A stretch of DNA of 13,361 nt from Thermoplasmata archaeon (GCA_030637965.1 DAOWFO010000075.1:1-13361); one strand, 5' to 3'; shown: positions 1 through 7,171, numbered from the stretch's first letter. Translations and numbers: made by a program. The notes: a model not told the origin generated them from the sequence alone.

Positions 1-2
1 AC

Positions 3-62
3 GATATTGGTTTAAAAGTCAAGGATAGAGTTCGAGAACATGATGTGGTTTATAAAGAATAA
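3..62 (+). CDS. C-terminal end of an unknown protein (partial)
   Basis: An open frame enters from the left edge and ends at a TAA at 60-62. The 19 visible residues are DIGLKVKDRVREHDVVYKE, a charged soluble-looking tail with normal codon use. It stops 10 bases before the convergent end of the MATE gene, which is a typical gene-end arrangement. The piece is too short to assign a family, and a chance open frame of 19 codons cannot be excluded. Confidence 0.35.
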   Translation, partial: DIGLKVKDRVREHDVVYKE

Positions 63-72
63 TAATTCATGA

Positions 73-1542
73 TTAATCTGCATTTATTGTTTTATCATTT
101 TTAATTATAAGATTGCGAATATACAGTTTACACCAAGTAAAGGATACAATTGAACCTATTACATTCGCAATAACAATTGAATACCATATCCCCACGAGCC
201 CTAAATTTAGCAAATATGCTAATAAATATGCAAAAATTGGTGCTAAAATAATGGTTCTTAATAGAGTACTAAAAAGGGCATATATTCCTTTTCCCGTACC
301 TTGAAATATTGATGAAGCCATTATCCCAAAAGCAGCCCCAGGGTAGAATAAACATGCAATTTGTAAAAATATAATAATATCTCCTGAAAGAATTCTGAGT
401 CCTGGATCAAAAGTTGTAAAAGCCGATGTTATTATTGGTGCTAATAAGAATGTTAATGCTGCTAATATAATTTCAATAATTAGACTTATTTTTATCGAAT
501 AAATAAAAACTGTTTTTAGTTTTATATATTTACGAGCACCATAAGCAGCACCACCTACCGACACAACAGCTGTTGCCATTCCAAGTAAAGGAAGAATTGC
601 AATTGATAAAACTCTCCAACCTATTGTATAAATAGTAACTCCCTTATCGCCACTTACAAGGGTTATAATAAAAATTAATATTAACATTGTAAAAGACATG
701 GATAATTGTTGGATTGATGCTGGTAGACCAACTCTAAAAATATCTTTTAGAATTTCTTTATTGAATTTAAAATCATGAAAATTAAAAGTCACATAGGTAT
801 CTTTTCTGAAAAACAACCAATAAATCAATATGGACGATGTTATGGCCATTGAAATAACCGTAGCATACCCTGCCCCTACTACTCCTAATTTAAAAATGTA
901 AATAAATATGGGGTCAAGAAATATATTCAAACCAGCTCCAAACATCATTGCATACATTGCTCGCTTAGCATCCCCTTCACCTCTAAGTATAGCATTTGCA
1001 ACATATGAAAAAAATAAAAAGATACTTCCTGCAAAAATTATTTTACCATAAGAAGTTGCCATTCCTGCTGCTTCACTTGCCCCAATTGAAGTAAATATAA
1101 CGTTAGAAAAAATAAAAAAAGGAACTGTAAAAATAATAGAGGTTAATATAGTAAGAATTATTGAATGAATAGCAACATTATCTGCTCCTTTTTTATCATT
1201 TGCACCAATGCGTCTTGAGATTGCAGATCCACAGCCTACCCCAAGACCTGTTGATATTGAAATTATCATCATAAAAAATGGTAATACAAATCCAACTGCT
1301 GCAACAGCACCAGCGCCAACCTCGAGGGCATCTGAAGAGAGAAACCAATTAGCTCCAAAACCAGAAACCCAGATGGTATCAACAAAATTATAAATTGTCG
1401 TAACTGACATTGCTATTATCATTGGTATTGAAAGTTTAATAACAGCCTTCTTTGGTTCTCCTAATAAAGTCTTAATTCCTTTTGTGTCTTCTGTATTATG
1501 TGATCTATCAGATATGCTATTATTGGTTTCTTTAATATTCAT
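73..1542 (-). CDS. MATE family multidrug/toxin efflux transporter
   Basis: This 489-residue membrane protein is a MATE exporter, which expels cationic drugs or metabolites across the cytoplasmic membrane using a Na+ or H+ gradient. It has about 12 hydrophobic helices in two similar halves (roughly residues 33-250 and 262-475). Family landmarks are D55 in the first helix (YNFVDTIWVS), the ILRGEGDAKRAMYA segment at 185-198 leading into GLNIFLDPIFIY with D210, and the matching second-half SIFQGTGKG at 411-419. Length is slightly above the usual 440-470 because of a polar N-terminus of about 30 residues. Its ATG lies 4 bases after the marR stop, and the G-run of the last marR codons (GGGGGG) can act as its ribosome binding site, so the two genes are one transcription unit. 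The substrate cannot be read from the sequence. Confidence 0.93.
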   Translation of the reverse strand: MNIKETNNSISDRSHNTEDTKGIKTLLGEPKKAVIKLSIPMIIAMSVTTIYNFVDTIWVSGFGANWFLSSDALEVGAGAVAAVGFVLPFFMMIISISTGLGVGCGSAISRRIGANDKKGADNVAIHSIILTILTSIIFTVPFFIFSNVIFTSIGASEAAGMATSYGKIIFAGSIFLFFSYVANAILRGEGDAKRAMYAMMFGAGLNIFLDPIFIYIFKLGVVGAGYATVISMAITSSILIYWLFFRKDTYVTFNFHDFKFNKEILKDIFRVGLPASIQQLSMSFTMLILIFIITLVSGDKGVTIYTIGWRVLSIAILPLLGMATAVVSVGGAAYGARKYIKLKTVFIYSIKISLIIEIILAALTFLLAPIITSAFTTFDPGLRILSGDIIIFLQIACLFYPGAAFGIMASSIFQGTGKGIYALFSTLLRTIILAPIFAYLLAYLLNLGLVGIWYSIVIANVIGSIVSFTWCKLYIRNLIIKNDKTINAD

Positions 1543-1546
1543 ACCT

Positions 1547-1987
1547 TTACCCCCCGATGCTGCAGTGTTGATCTATGTTCTTTACAATCTTTTTTAAAAA
1601 TTTTGTAAATATTTTTCTTTCATCTTGAGTAAAATCAGATAATAGGGTTTCTGTCCCTTCTGATAGTATTTTAATTATCTTTGGTTTGATTATTTTTGCT
1701 TTTTCTGTTAAAAAAACATTATATGCCCTTTTATCTGAAGGATCTCTCTCTTTTATTACATATCCTTCTTTCATCAACTTTTGAACTGCTCGAGCTGCTG
1801 TTGACTTATCCATTCTAAGATTTTTTGCAATATTTTCTTGATTAACTCCATCACAATTATACAATATCATTAGAAAACTGAATTGTCCTCTCCCAATTTT
1901 GTAAAACTCTAATTTTTTAGCAATATGAAACTGGCCATATCTATAGATACAAGATATTAATCTTCCAATTGATTCATGGTTTTCCAT
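1547..1987 (-). CDS. MarR family transcriptional regulator
   Basis: This 146-aa protein has the MarR fold: dimerisation helices at both ends and a central winged helix-turn-helix. The HTH runs from about residue 48 (VNQENIAKNL) through the recognition helix at 60-73 (DKSTAARAVQKLMK). The wing follows at 76-95, with the typical ERDPSDKRAYNVFLTEKA pattern. It sits directly upstream of the MATE gene, a common arrangement in which the MarR protein represses itself and the exporter until a ligand binds. A TATA box (2069-2077, minus) and an inverted repeat (2026-2045) in front of the gene fit autoregulation. No strong Shine-Dalgarno sequence precedes the ATG, only a weak GGGA about 7 bases away. 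The ligand is unknown. Confidence 0.92.
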   Translation of the reverse strand: MENHESIGRLISCIYRYGQFHIAKKLEFYKIGRGQFSFLMILYNCDGVNQENIAKNLRMDKSTAARAVQKLMKEGYVIKERDPSDKRAYNVFLTEKAKIIKPKIIKILSEGTETLLSDFTQDERKIFTKFLKKIVKNIDQHCSIGG

Positions 1988-2025
1988 TTAAATTTCCCAT
2001 TTTTACATTTAAATCTATCGATGAG

Positions 2026-2045
2026 ATAGTTGTGTATGCAACTAT
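2026..2045. promoter_or_regulatory. Candidate MarR operator (inverted repeat)
   Basis: A perfect 7-bp inverted repeat, ATAGTTG-N6-CAACTAT, contains the TTG-N6-CAA core common in MarR-family operators. It starts at about the inferred marR transcription start, so bound protein would block RNA polymerase. A related half-site pair (TATGCA at 2035-2040 and TGCATA at 2054-2059) lies next to it. Binding by the adjacent MarR protein is inferred. Confidence 0.5.
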
Positions 2046-2068
2046 ATTAGCTGTGCATATAACAAACC

Positions 2069-2077
2069 TATTTAAAG
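2069..2077 (-). promoter_or_regulatory. TATA box of the marR-MATE operon
   Basis: On the minus strand this reads CTTTAAATA, a good archaeal TATA element. Its centre is about 26 bases before position 2047, the inferred transcript start, leaving a leader of about 60 bases before the marR ATG. The operator-like repeat follows immediately. Confidence 0.45.
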
Positions 2078-2163
2078 ATTTTTAATATTATTTTTTAAAT
2101 GAGTTTTCGATTTGAATTGTGATTATAATCAATAATTAACCTTAAGATTTATAACTAATAATT

Positions 2164-2171
2164 GTATATAA
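2164..2171 (+). promoter_or_regulatory. Candidate TATA box of the KaiC-like gene cluster
   Basis: GTATATAA lies about 25 bases before position 2193, just ahead of the GAGGAG ribosome binding site at 2194-2199. A second candidate (TTTATAA near 2149) would start transcription near 2175 and leave a longer leader. One of the two probably drives the cluster starting at 2211. Confidence 0.4.
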
Positions 2172-2210
2172 GAAAAATAAGAAAACAGAAAAAGAGGAGA
2201 GAAAAACTCT

Positions 2211-3011
2211 ATGGTGGAAGATGGGTCATATTTGTATAATGAGGCACAGGAAGAAAAAAATGGAGAAAAAACCCCCGATTCACTGCATGAAAAATGCAAA
2301 ACAGGAATAGAAGAATTAGATCGCAAGCTAAGTGGCGGAATTCCTGTTGGAAATTCAGTTCTTATGGTTGGAAGTAGTGGCTCTGGCAAGACGACCTTAT
2401 CTATGCAATTTCTAATAGATGGTGCTAGAAACGGTGAAAGAGGAGTATTTTTTACAATTACAGAACCTCTATTTAAATTAATAAAAAATATGGAAAATTT
2501 TAGTTTTTATGACAAAAAATTAATTGAAGAAGGAAAAGTTAATATCATTGATTTAAGAATCATAAGTGATAGATTGGGACTGGATACAGAAAAATATACT
2601 GTTGAAGATGTTAATGCTCTATTAGATGTATTGAAAGATATTGCTGATGAATTGAATGTTAAACGATTGGTAATTGACTCAATAACAGCATTATGTTATA
2701 GATTACAATCAAAAGAAATGATTAGAAATTTTATATTTAAGTTAGGTGCATCACTTGCATCGATGGATTGTACATCCATTCTAACATCTGAAGTGCCCCC
2801 TAATGAAATCAAGTATTCACAATATGGAACAGAAGAATTCATTGCCGATGGTATAATATTTCTCGGAGATGTCAATAGGAGAGGGGACATCATTAGAACT
2901 CTTCAAATCATAAAAATGCGAGGTACAGCCCATAGCAGAACAAAATCTGCAATGAGTATTTCTTCAAAAAATGGAATTGAACTGGCTCCATTACTGAAGT
3001 CCAGAGAGTGA
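2211..3011 (+). CDS. KaiC/RAD55-like RecA-superfamily ATPase, active-type
   Basis: This 266-aa protein is a single KaiC-type domain. After a polar N-terminus of about 30 residues comes the lead-in GIEELDRKLSGGIPVGNSVL, then Walker A GSSGSGKTT at 54-62, a glutamate in ITEP (E85) at the position of the catalytic Glu, and Walker B LVIDS at 153-157. The KMRGTAHSR segment at 236-244 matches the conserved KaiC KMRGS-H region. It should bind and hydrolyse ATP and probably forms rings. Archaeal KaiC-family proteins are generally regarded as signalling or switch ATPases rather than clock parts. The ATG is preceded by GAGGAG at 2194-2199. The next gene starts at or just after its stop codon, so translation of the two is coupled. 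What it senses or controls is not visible. Confidence 0.85.
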   Translation: MVEDGSYLYNEAQEEKNGEKTPDSLHEKCKTGIEELDRKLSGGIPVGNSVLMVGSSGSGKTTLSMQFLIDGARNGERGVFFTITEPLFKLIKNMENFSFYDKKLIEEGKVNIIDLRIISDRLGLDTEKYTVEDVNALLDVLKDIADELNVKRLVIDSITALCYRLQSKEMIRNFIFKLGASLASMDCTSILTSEVPPNEIKYSQYGTEEFIADGIIFLGDVNRRGDIIRTLQIIKMRGTAHSRTKSAMSISSKNGIELAPLLKSRE

Positions 3012-3016
3012 AAGTG

Positions 3017-3598
3017 ATGAGTAATACGATAATCGATGGTTTAAGAGAAAGAATATCAAGTGCAATGACTCTAAATCAGTCAGTAGGAATAATGTTGCCA
3101 GGAAATAACTATTCTGATTTGACACAAGCACTATTTGAATTTATTTATAGTAAACCCAAGACTGCTTGGGTATATGTAACGATAACAAATCCTTATGGGG
3201 ATATTGTAAAAAAATTTGGAAATATGTTGGATAAGGGAAATATTAAATTTATTGATGGCATCTCTAGAGCTGCCGGAATATATGAGATAAATCCAAATTG
3301 TACATTTATAGAAAGTCCAGCTCAACTAGAAAAAATACTTTTAGAAATTATGTCAGCTTTTAGGGATTTAGAAAATGACGTTCAAAAATATTTAGTGATA
3401 GACTCTTTAAGCTCACTTTTAACATATAACAATGTATCCTTAGTTACTGAATTTTTTACCCATTTGTCAAATAGAACAAAATTAGAAGATATTCATAGTA
3501 TATCTCTTTCTATTGAAGAGGAAATGGAGGAAAATATTAATAAGATATTATATTTGAAGAGTAACAAGATAATTAAAGTGAGAGAATCTTTTATATAA
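3017..3598 (+). CDS. KaiC-like protein with degenerate P-loop
   Basis: This 193-aa protein follows the KaiC fold order but lacks the nucleotide-binding signature: where Walker A should be it reads IMLPGNNYSDLT (25-36), without GKT/S. A Walker B-like strand is kept (YLVIDSLSSLLTYN, D129), and the C-terminal part (SLSIEEEMEENINKILYLKSNKIIKV) resembles the end strands of KaiC-like domains. It is probably a non-hydrolysing partner or regulator of the intact ATPase encoded just upstream. The start is chosen at ATG 3017 because GAGAGTGA lies just ahead. GTG codons at 3008 (overlapping the previous stop) and 3014 are in frame and possible. The exact family is unknown; the KaiC relationship rests on Walker B, strand order and neighbourhood. 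Confidence 0.7.
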   Translation: MSNTIIDGLRERISSAMTLNQSVGIMLPGNNYSDLTQALFEFIYSKPKTAWVYVTITNPYGDIVKKFGNMLDKGNIKFIDGISRAAGIYEINPNCTFIESPAQLEKILLEIMSAFRDLENDVQKYLVIDSLSSLLTYNNVSLVTEFFTHLSNRTKLEDIHSISLSIEEEMEENINKILYLKSNKIIKVRESFI

Positions 3599-3651
3599 AT
3601 TATAAATTATTAACAAAAATGTAATTGAACGATAAGATATGTAAGTTAAAA

Positions 3652-4416
3652 ATGTCTGAAGATGAATTTATTAGCACTGGAATAGAAAGGCTTGATGCAC
3701 TGTTGGAAGGCGGAATTCTTAAAGGTTTCACCACACTCTTCCTTAGTTCTCCTGGAAGTAGTATTGAGATATTAAGCAAGCAACTTGCCTCAACAGATAA
3801 TGTTCTTTATATAACAACTGAAGAAACAAAAGACGAAGTAGAAGTTACAATGAATAGATTTGGTTGGGATTCATCAAAGATAGATTTTGTAGATATTACA
3901 TCAACTTATTCTAAAGGTATTCTAAGTGGAGAAAGAAAAAGAGTAAGTATATATGAGAGGCGATCTAAACTAAAACTAAAAGAATTAATTAAAGAAGGAT
4001 CATCAGGTACACCCACTTTAAATAAAGATAAAGAAGATTTTTTAGCAATTATATCGGATAAAATTAATTCAACATCGTCTAACAAGATAATATTAAGTTC
4101 ATTGGATTTTTTCCTTGGCAGATATTCTCATGAGGAAGTATTAAGAACATTACATGCTGCTAAAGTTGATAACTTTGAAAAGAGAGGTGCTTTATTTATC
4201 ATAATGACAAAGGGAATATATGGTGAAGTATTTGAAAAAAAGATGGAAGGAATTTCAGATTGTGTTATCGAGCTTGAGGTAATTCAGAAAGGTTCTTCTT
4301 TTGAACGTTTTCTAGCTGTTAAAAAAGTTAGAAATTATGCGAAAAAAATTGGAATAGCTAGATATGTAATAGATAGTGAAGGTTTTGTATTAGAAACCAT
4401 AGAACGAATAATGTAA
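3652..4416 (+). CDS. KaiC-like protein lacking Walker A lysine and Walker B aspartate
   Basis: A 254-aa KaiC-type domain with the lead-in STGIERLDALLEGGILKGFTTLFLSS and then PGSSIEIL (34-41) in place of a GxxxxGKT loop. The Walker B strand reads KIILSSLDFFL (145-155), so the usual Asp is replaced by Ser. Curiously, the TTEET segment with E57/E58, equivalent to the catalytic glutamates of KaiC, is retained. The C-terminus (AVKKVRNYAKKIG...YVIDSEGFVLE) matches the KaiC K-x-R region and terminal hairpin. It is predicted to be catalytically dead but structurally intact. A TTG at 3625 is an alternative in-frame start; neither start has a clear ribosome binding site. A TATA-like ATAAATTAT at 3602-3610 could give it a separate promoter, otherwise it is third in the cluster. 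Confidence 0.75.
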   Translation: MSEDEFISTGIERLDALLEGGILKGFTTLFLSSPGSSIEILSKQLASTDNVLYITTEETKDEVEVTMNRFGWDSSKIDFVDITSTYSKGILSGERKRVSIYERRSKLKLKELIKEGSSGTPTLNKDKEDFLAIISDKINSTSSNKIILSSLDFFLGRYSHEEVLRTLHAAKVDNFEKRGALFIIMTKGIYGEVFEKKMEGISDCVIELEVIQKGSSFERFLAVKKVRNYAKKIGIARYVIDSEGFVLETIERIM

Positions 4417-4453
4417 ATTTTTTTTAAACCTGTTTTTACGCTTGCAGGTGCAT

Positions 4454-4864
4454 ATGCAGATAAGTATTCCTGAGACGACTATTTTATTAATGAGAAAACC
4501 ATTCATGCAATGGATGCACATGGATGGGATGCGAGAAGATGATTGGAAAGAGGATTCTCTCAATAAGAAGAGACCTCTTGTAGTTAGAGCTCTTAGACGA
4601 AGCAATGTTAGACGTAAGATTGCAGAATATTTATTTGATATAAGTCCTAGTAGTAGTTATACATCTGAAATAGCACATAATGTAAAAACTACACCAACAA
4701 ATGTAATTGGTGCTATAAGAGGGATGCAATCTCGTTATAGGGAAGATGAGTCTCTTCTTGCCCTTGACATAGTAGAAATGAAAAAAGCAGGGAATGATAT
4801 CAAATTATATGGAATAACTCCCTTCGGAAAAGAAATATTGGAGTCTATTAAAGATAGGGAATAG
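4454..4864 (+). CDS. Winged-helix transcriptional regulator, EarA-like
   Basis: This 136-aa protein has a Met-rich N-terminus of about 40 residues followed by a winged helix. The segment RALRRSNVRRKIAEYLFDI (45-63) leads to the HTH YTSEIAHNVKTTPTNVIGAIRGM (69-91), and LYGITPFGKEILESI (118-132) forms the last strand and helix. This pattern (RRS-x-VRR, P-TNV-GA-RGM-x-RY, LT-x-GK) is what I associate with the euryarchaeal family that includes the archaellum-operon activator EarA; the match is from memory. Start candidates are TTG 4442, GTG 4448 and ATG 4454. I chose the ATG, which has AGGTG three bases upstream. As the last gene after three KaiC-like genes it could be the output of that module. 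No archaellum genes are seen in the window. Confidence 0.7.
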   Translation: MQISIPETTILLMRKPFMQWMHMDGMREDDWKEDSLNKKRPLVVRALRRSNVRRKIAEYLFDISPSSSYTSEIAHNVKTTPTNVIGAIRGMQSRYREDESLLALDIVEMKKAGNDIKLYGITPFGKEILESIKDRE

Positions 4865-4912
4865 ATACTAATCTTGGGAAATTTAGTATACTTATTATTG
4901 ATATTTTTTGAA

Positions 4913-4929
4913 AACATTTTAAAAATGTT
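4913..4929. repeat. Perfect short inverted repeat upstream of pdxS
   Basis: AACATTTTAAAAATGTT has 8-bp complementary arms around one base, so in RNA it would form a 7-bp stem with a 3-base loop. It lies about 50 bases after the end of the winged-helix gene and 110 before pdxS. T-runs follow, including the nine Ts at 4949-4959 after an A-run. It may be part of the terminator of the upstream cluster or a protein site. AT-rich chance symmetry is possible. Confidence 0.3.
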
Positions 4930-4967
4930 ACTGTTAATAAAAAAAATCTTTTTTTTTAAAGAATAAT

Positions 4968-4974
4968 CTTTAAA
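4968..4974 (+). promoter_or_regulatory. Possible TATA box of pdxST
   Basis: CTTTAAA in the context AATCTTTAAACAACC would place transcript start near 4996, giving a leader of about 45 bases containing the GGGGAT ribosome binding site at 5029-5034. The context after TATA is acceptable, but the match is not strong and other AT-rich stretches compete. Confidence 0.3.
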
Positions 4975-5041
4975 CAACCACAGCCCTTAATAATGAGTTA
5001 TAGATATCGGATTAAGTTTAAAGTTTAAGGGGATATGAATT

Positions 5042-6043
5042 ATGAAAGAATTAGATGTTTCAAAATTTAAATTTGGCACGTCTAAGTTAAAAAAGGGTTT
5101 TGCCAAAATGCAGAAGGGTGGTGTAGTAATGGATGTTACTAATTCAGAACAAGCAGCTATTGCTGAAGATAGTGGAGCTGTCTCTGTAATGGCGCTTGAG
5201 AGAGTACCTGCAGATATCCGTGCTCAAGGAGGAGTAGCAAGAATGGCTGACCCACGTATAATACAAGAGATAATGGATACTGTCAGTATCCCTGTAATGG
5301 CAAAAGTAAGAATAGGACATTTTGTAGAGGCAAAGGCATTAGAGAGTATGGGTGTGGATATGATTGATGAGTCTGAAGTTCTCACACCTGCAGACCCATT
5401 TTATCATATAGATAAACACAAGTTTACTATTCCTTTTGTTTGCGGATGTAGAAATCTAGGTGAAGCAGTACGTAGAATATGGGAAGATGCTGCTATGATA
5501 CGTACAAAAGGAGAGGCAGGAACAGGTAATATTGTTGAGGCAATACGACATCAGAGAATGTTAACAAATATGATTAGAACCTTGGAAAGTATGGATGAAA
5601 AACCATTAAAAGATTTAGCAGAAGAATATTCACAGAGCTATATTAATTCTATAAAAATACTTACTAATCAAGAAATAAATGACAATACTATTATTTTTGA
5701 AGAATATAATTATGGTGATGTTAAAAAGGAAATTTTTGAAATATTAAATGAAATTAAAAAAATTCGGCGATTACCTGTAGTAAACTTTGCAGCAGGCGGA
5801 ATTGCAACACCTGCAGATGCAGCAATAATGATGCAACTTGGAAGTGATGGCGTTTTTGTTGGATCTGGAATATTTAAATCGAAAAATCCAGAAAAAATGG
5901 CAAGAGCTATAGTTGAGGCAATTGCGCATTACAATAGTGCAGAGGTAATTGTTGAAGTTAGCAAGAATCTTGGAGATGCAATGATTGGTATAGAAATTGA
6001 AAATATACCAAAGGAACAACGTCTCCAGGAGAGAGGATGGTAG
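5042..6043 (+). CDS. pdxS: Pyridoxal 5'-phosphate synthase, lyase/synthase subunit PdxS
   Basis: PdxS condenses ribose 5-phosphate, glyceraldehyde 3-phosphate and ammonia from PdxT into pyridoxal 5'-phosphate, as a dodecamer of TIM barrels in the cytoplasm. The 333-aa sequence carries the hallmark residues: D31 (VVMDVTN), K88 in MAKVRIGHF (the first Schiff-base lysine), K156 in RTKGEAGTG (the second), FAAGGIATPADAA at 249-261 and FVGSGIFKS at 272-280 for phosphate binding. Against the 290-300 residues of bacterial forms it has an extra segment around 183-235. A similar insertion is known in methanogen PdxS, so the gene is of archaeal type. ATG 5042 has GGGGAT seven bases upstream. It overlaps pdxT, so the two subunits are made together. 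Confidence 0.97.
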   Translation: MKELDVSKFKFGTSKLKKGFAKMQKGGVVMDVTNSEQAAIAEDSGAVSVMALERVPADIRAQGGVARMADPRIIQEIMDTVSIPVMAKVRIGHFVEAKALESMGVDMIDESEVLTPADPFYHIDKHKFTIPFVCGCRNLGEAVRRIWEDAAMIRTKGEAGTGNIVEAIRHQRMLTNMIRTLESMDEKPLKDLAEEYSQSYINSIKILTNQEINDNTIIFEEYNYGDVKKEIFEILNEIKKIRRLPVVNFAAGGIATPADAAIMMQLGSDGVFVGSGIFKSKNPEKMARAIVEAIAHYNSAEVIVEVSKNLGDAMIGIEIENIPKEQRLQERGW

Positions 6044-6660
6044 GGAAAATATCTATAGGCGTAATTGGAATACAAGGGGCAATTACTGAACATATCAATT
6101 CAATTGAGAAGACTCTGGAAGAAACTAACACATCTGGAAAAGTTTTTGTGGTTAATAAAAAGGAAGAGATAGATAATATTGATGCTCTATTAATCCCTGG
6201 GGGGGAGAGTACAGTTATTTCTAGAATTTTGTTCAGATCTGGTTTATATAGTGCAATTTTTAAGAGATTAGAACGAAAAAATCTTCCAATTATGGGCACA
6301 TGTGCAGGATGTGTATTGCTTGCTAGTAAGATATCTAACGATTCAAAGGATATTAAGCTTTTAAATGCAATAGAAATGGAAGTGACACGTAATGCTTTTG
6401 GAAGACAAGAAGAATCTTTTGAGAAGAAAATCAATATTGAAGGCTTAATTAATCCTTATAATGCAATTTTTATAAGAGCACCGGTAATTGAAAAAGTGTG
6501 GGGTAGCTGTAAAATTCTGGCAAAAATTGAAAATAAAATGGTAATGGTTAGGCAAGAAAATATTCTAGCCCTTTCTTTTCATCCAGAACTCACTAATGAT
6601 CTCAGAATTCATAAATATTTTTTAGACATGATCCAAATTTATAAGAGCAAGGATTTATAA
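6037..6660 (+). CDS. pdxT: Pyridoxal 5'-phosphate synthase, glutaminase subunit PdxT
   Basis: PdxT is the class I glutamine amidotransferase that hydrolyses glutamine and channels ammonia to PdxS. In this 207-aa protein the start GVIGIQGAITEH, the oxyanion strand LLIPGGESTV (51-60), the nucleophile elbow GTCAGCVLLA with C89, RNAFGRQEESF (118-128) and SFHPELTND with H182 and E184 are all in place, so the Cys-His-Glu triad is complete. The ATG at 6037 lies inside the last codons of pdxS (7-base overlap) with GGAG about 5 bases ahead, which implies coupled translation. The length is normal (bacterial forms about 190-200). After the stop comes an AT-rich gap of about 137 bases with promoter-like elements for the next genes. 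Confidence 0.96.
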   Translation: MVGKISIGVIGIQGAITEHINSIEKTLEETNTSGKVFVVNKKEEIDNIDALLIPGGESTVISRILFRSGLYSAIFKRLERKNLPIMGTCAGCVLLASKISNDSKDIKLLNAIEMEVTRNAFGRQEESFEKKINIEGLINPYNAIFIRAPVIEKVWGSCKILAKIENKMVMVRQENILALSFHPELTNDLRIHKYFLDMIQIYKSKDL

Positions 6661-6672
6661 TACCTTAAAATT

Positions 6673-6682
6673 CTTTATATAA
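6673..6682 (+). promoter_or_regulatory. TATA box candidate for the small-gene pair
   Basis: CTTTATATAA is a near-ideal archaeal TATA element, predicting a transcript start near 6704 and a leader of about 95 bases before the TTG at 6798. A second copy-like element, CTTTATAAT at 6694-6702, would start about 20 bases later. Which is used cannot be told. Confidence 0.4.
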
Positions 6683-6797
6683 CTGTTAACATACTTTATA
6701 ATGTTTTTATAGAAGAAAATAATTAAAAAATATCTTGGTAAACTAAATCCGATAAGTTTTTAAGACAATACCTCTTTAGATTTCTTGGGAGAGAAAT

Positions 6798-7031
6798 TTG
6801 ACTGATTATAAAATCGAAATTAATCAAATTCTTAAGGATAATCTGGAAGGTTATGGGAAAACAGAAATTTGGGCTAAGATTATTAACCTAAAGACAAATA
6901 TTGTTACTAAAAAGCGAATATGGTGGAAAGATAAAGAAGGTATTATCCATGATGGAACACCTGATTTACCTATACATCTGCGAGATGCTGTTGACAATGC
7001 CTGGATTGCTAGTAGAAAGAATTTTAGTTAA
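6798..7031 (+). CDS. Small hypothetical protein (77 aa)
   Basis: I do not recognise this protein. It is 77 residues, soluble and without cysteines, with a Trp-rich middle (IWWKDKEGIIHDGTPDLP) and a C-terminal helix-like stretch (HLRDAVDNAWIASRKNFS). Sequences with a strand-rich first half and a D-G-T-P turn of this kind often form small beta domains, but no family can be named. There is no in-frame ATG. TTG 6798 is chosen because GGGAGAG (6787-6793) sits four bases ahead. It is followed 26 bases later by the 37-codon Cys-rich gene, so the two are probably co-transcribed. Confidence that it is a real gene rests on the ribosome binding site, ordinary codon use and the promoter upstream. Confidence 0.6.
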   Translation: MTDYKIEINQILKDNLEGYGKTEIWAKIINLKTNIVTKKRIWWKDKEGIIHDGTPDLPIHLRDAVDNAWIASRKNFS

Positions 7032-7057
7032 TTTGAACAAAGTATAAGGTGAAATAA

Positions 7058-7171
7058 ATGGAAAATGATAAAGAATGGACATGTATAGATTGTGAGAATC
7101 ATAAATATTTAAAATGTTCTTGCGGGAATAAAATATGTACTGTTTGTGGTTGCATAGATGAATGTAAATAA
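7058..7171 (+). CDS. Cysteine-rich microprotein (37 aa), zinc-ribbon-like
   Basis: This short reading frame encodes 37 residues of which eight are Cys, with one His. The order is WTCIDCENH (C9, C12), KCSCGNKIC (C20, C22, C27) and CGCIDEC (C30, C32, C36). Spacings CxxC, CxC and CxxCxC are those of metal-binding knuckles, enough to hold two Zn ions or an iron-sulfur cluster. ATG 7058 has the best ribosome binding site in the region, AAGGTGA (7046-7052), five bases ahead. The gene ends 26 codons before nothing else coding, and a weak hairpin plus T-run follows. It lies 26 bases after the 77-aa gene, suggesting one transcript. Function is unknown: candidates are a metal-buffering peptide or a nucleic-acid or protein-binding zinc ribbon. 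Its short length makes it easy to miss by automatic calling. Confidence 0.7.
   Translation: MENDKEWTCIDCENHKYLKCSCGNKICTVCGCIDECK

Noticed and set aside
2129..2389. Minus-strand open frame overlapping the start of the first KaiC-like gene
   Set aside because: It is Pro/Ser/Phe-rich, lies antisense to a well-supported gene and has no family resemblance or ribosome binding site.
2211..4864. Reading the KaiC cluster as a circadian clock or an archaellum operon
   Set aside because: No KaiA/KaiB genes are present, the KaiC domains are single rather than double, and no archaellin, ArlI or ArlJ genes accompany them.
5958..6434. 158-codon minus-strand frame across pdxS/pdxT
   Set aside because: Antisense to two certain genes; its sequence mirrors their codon pattern and resembles no protein.
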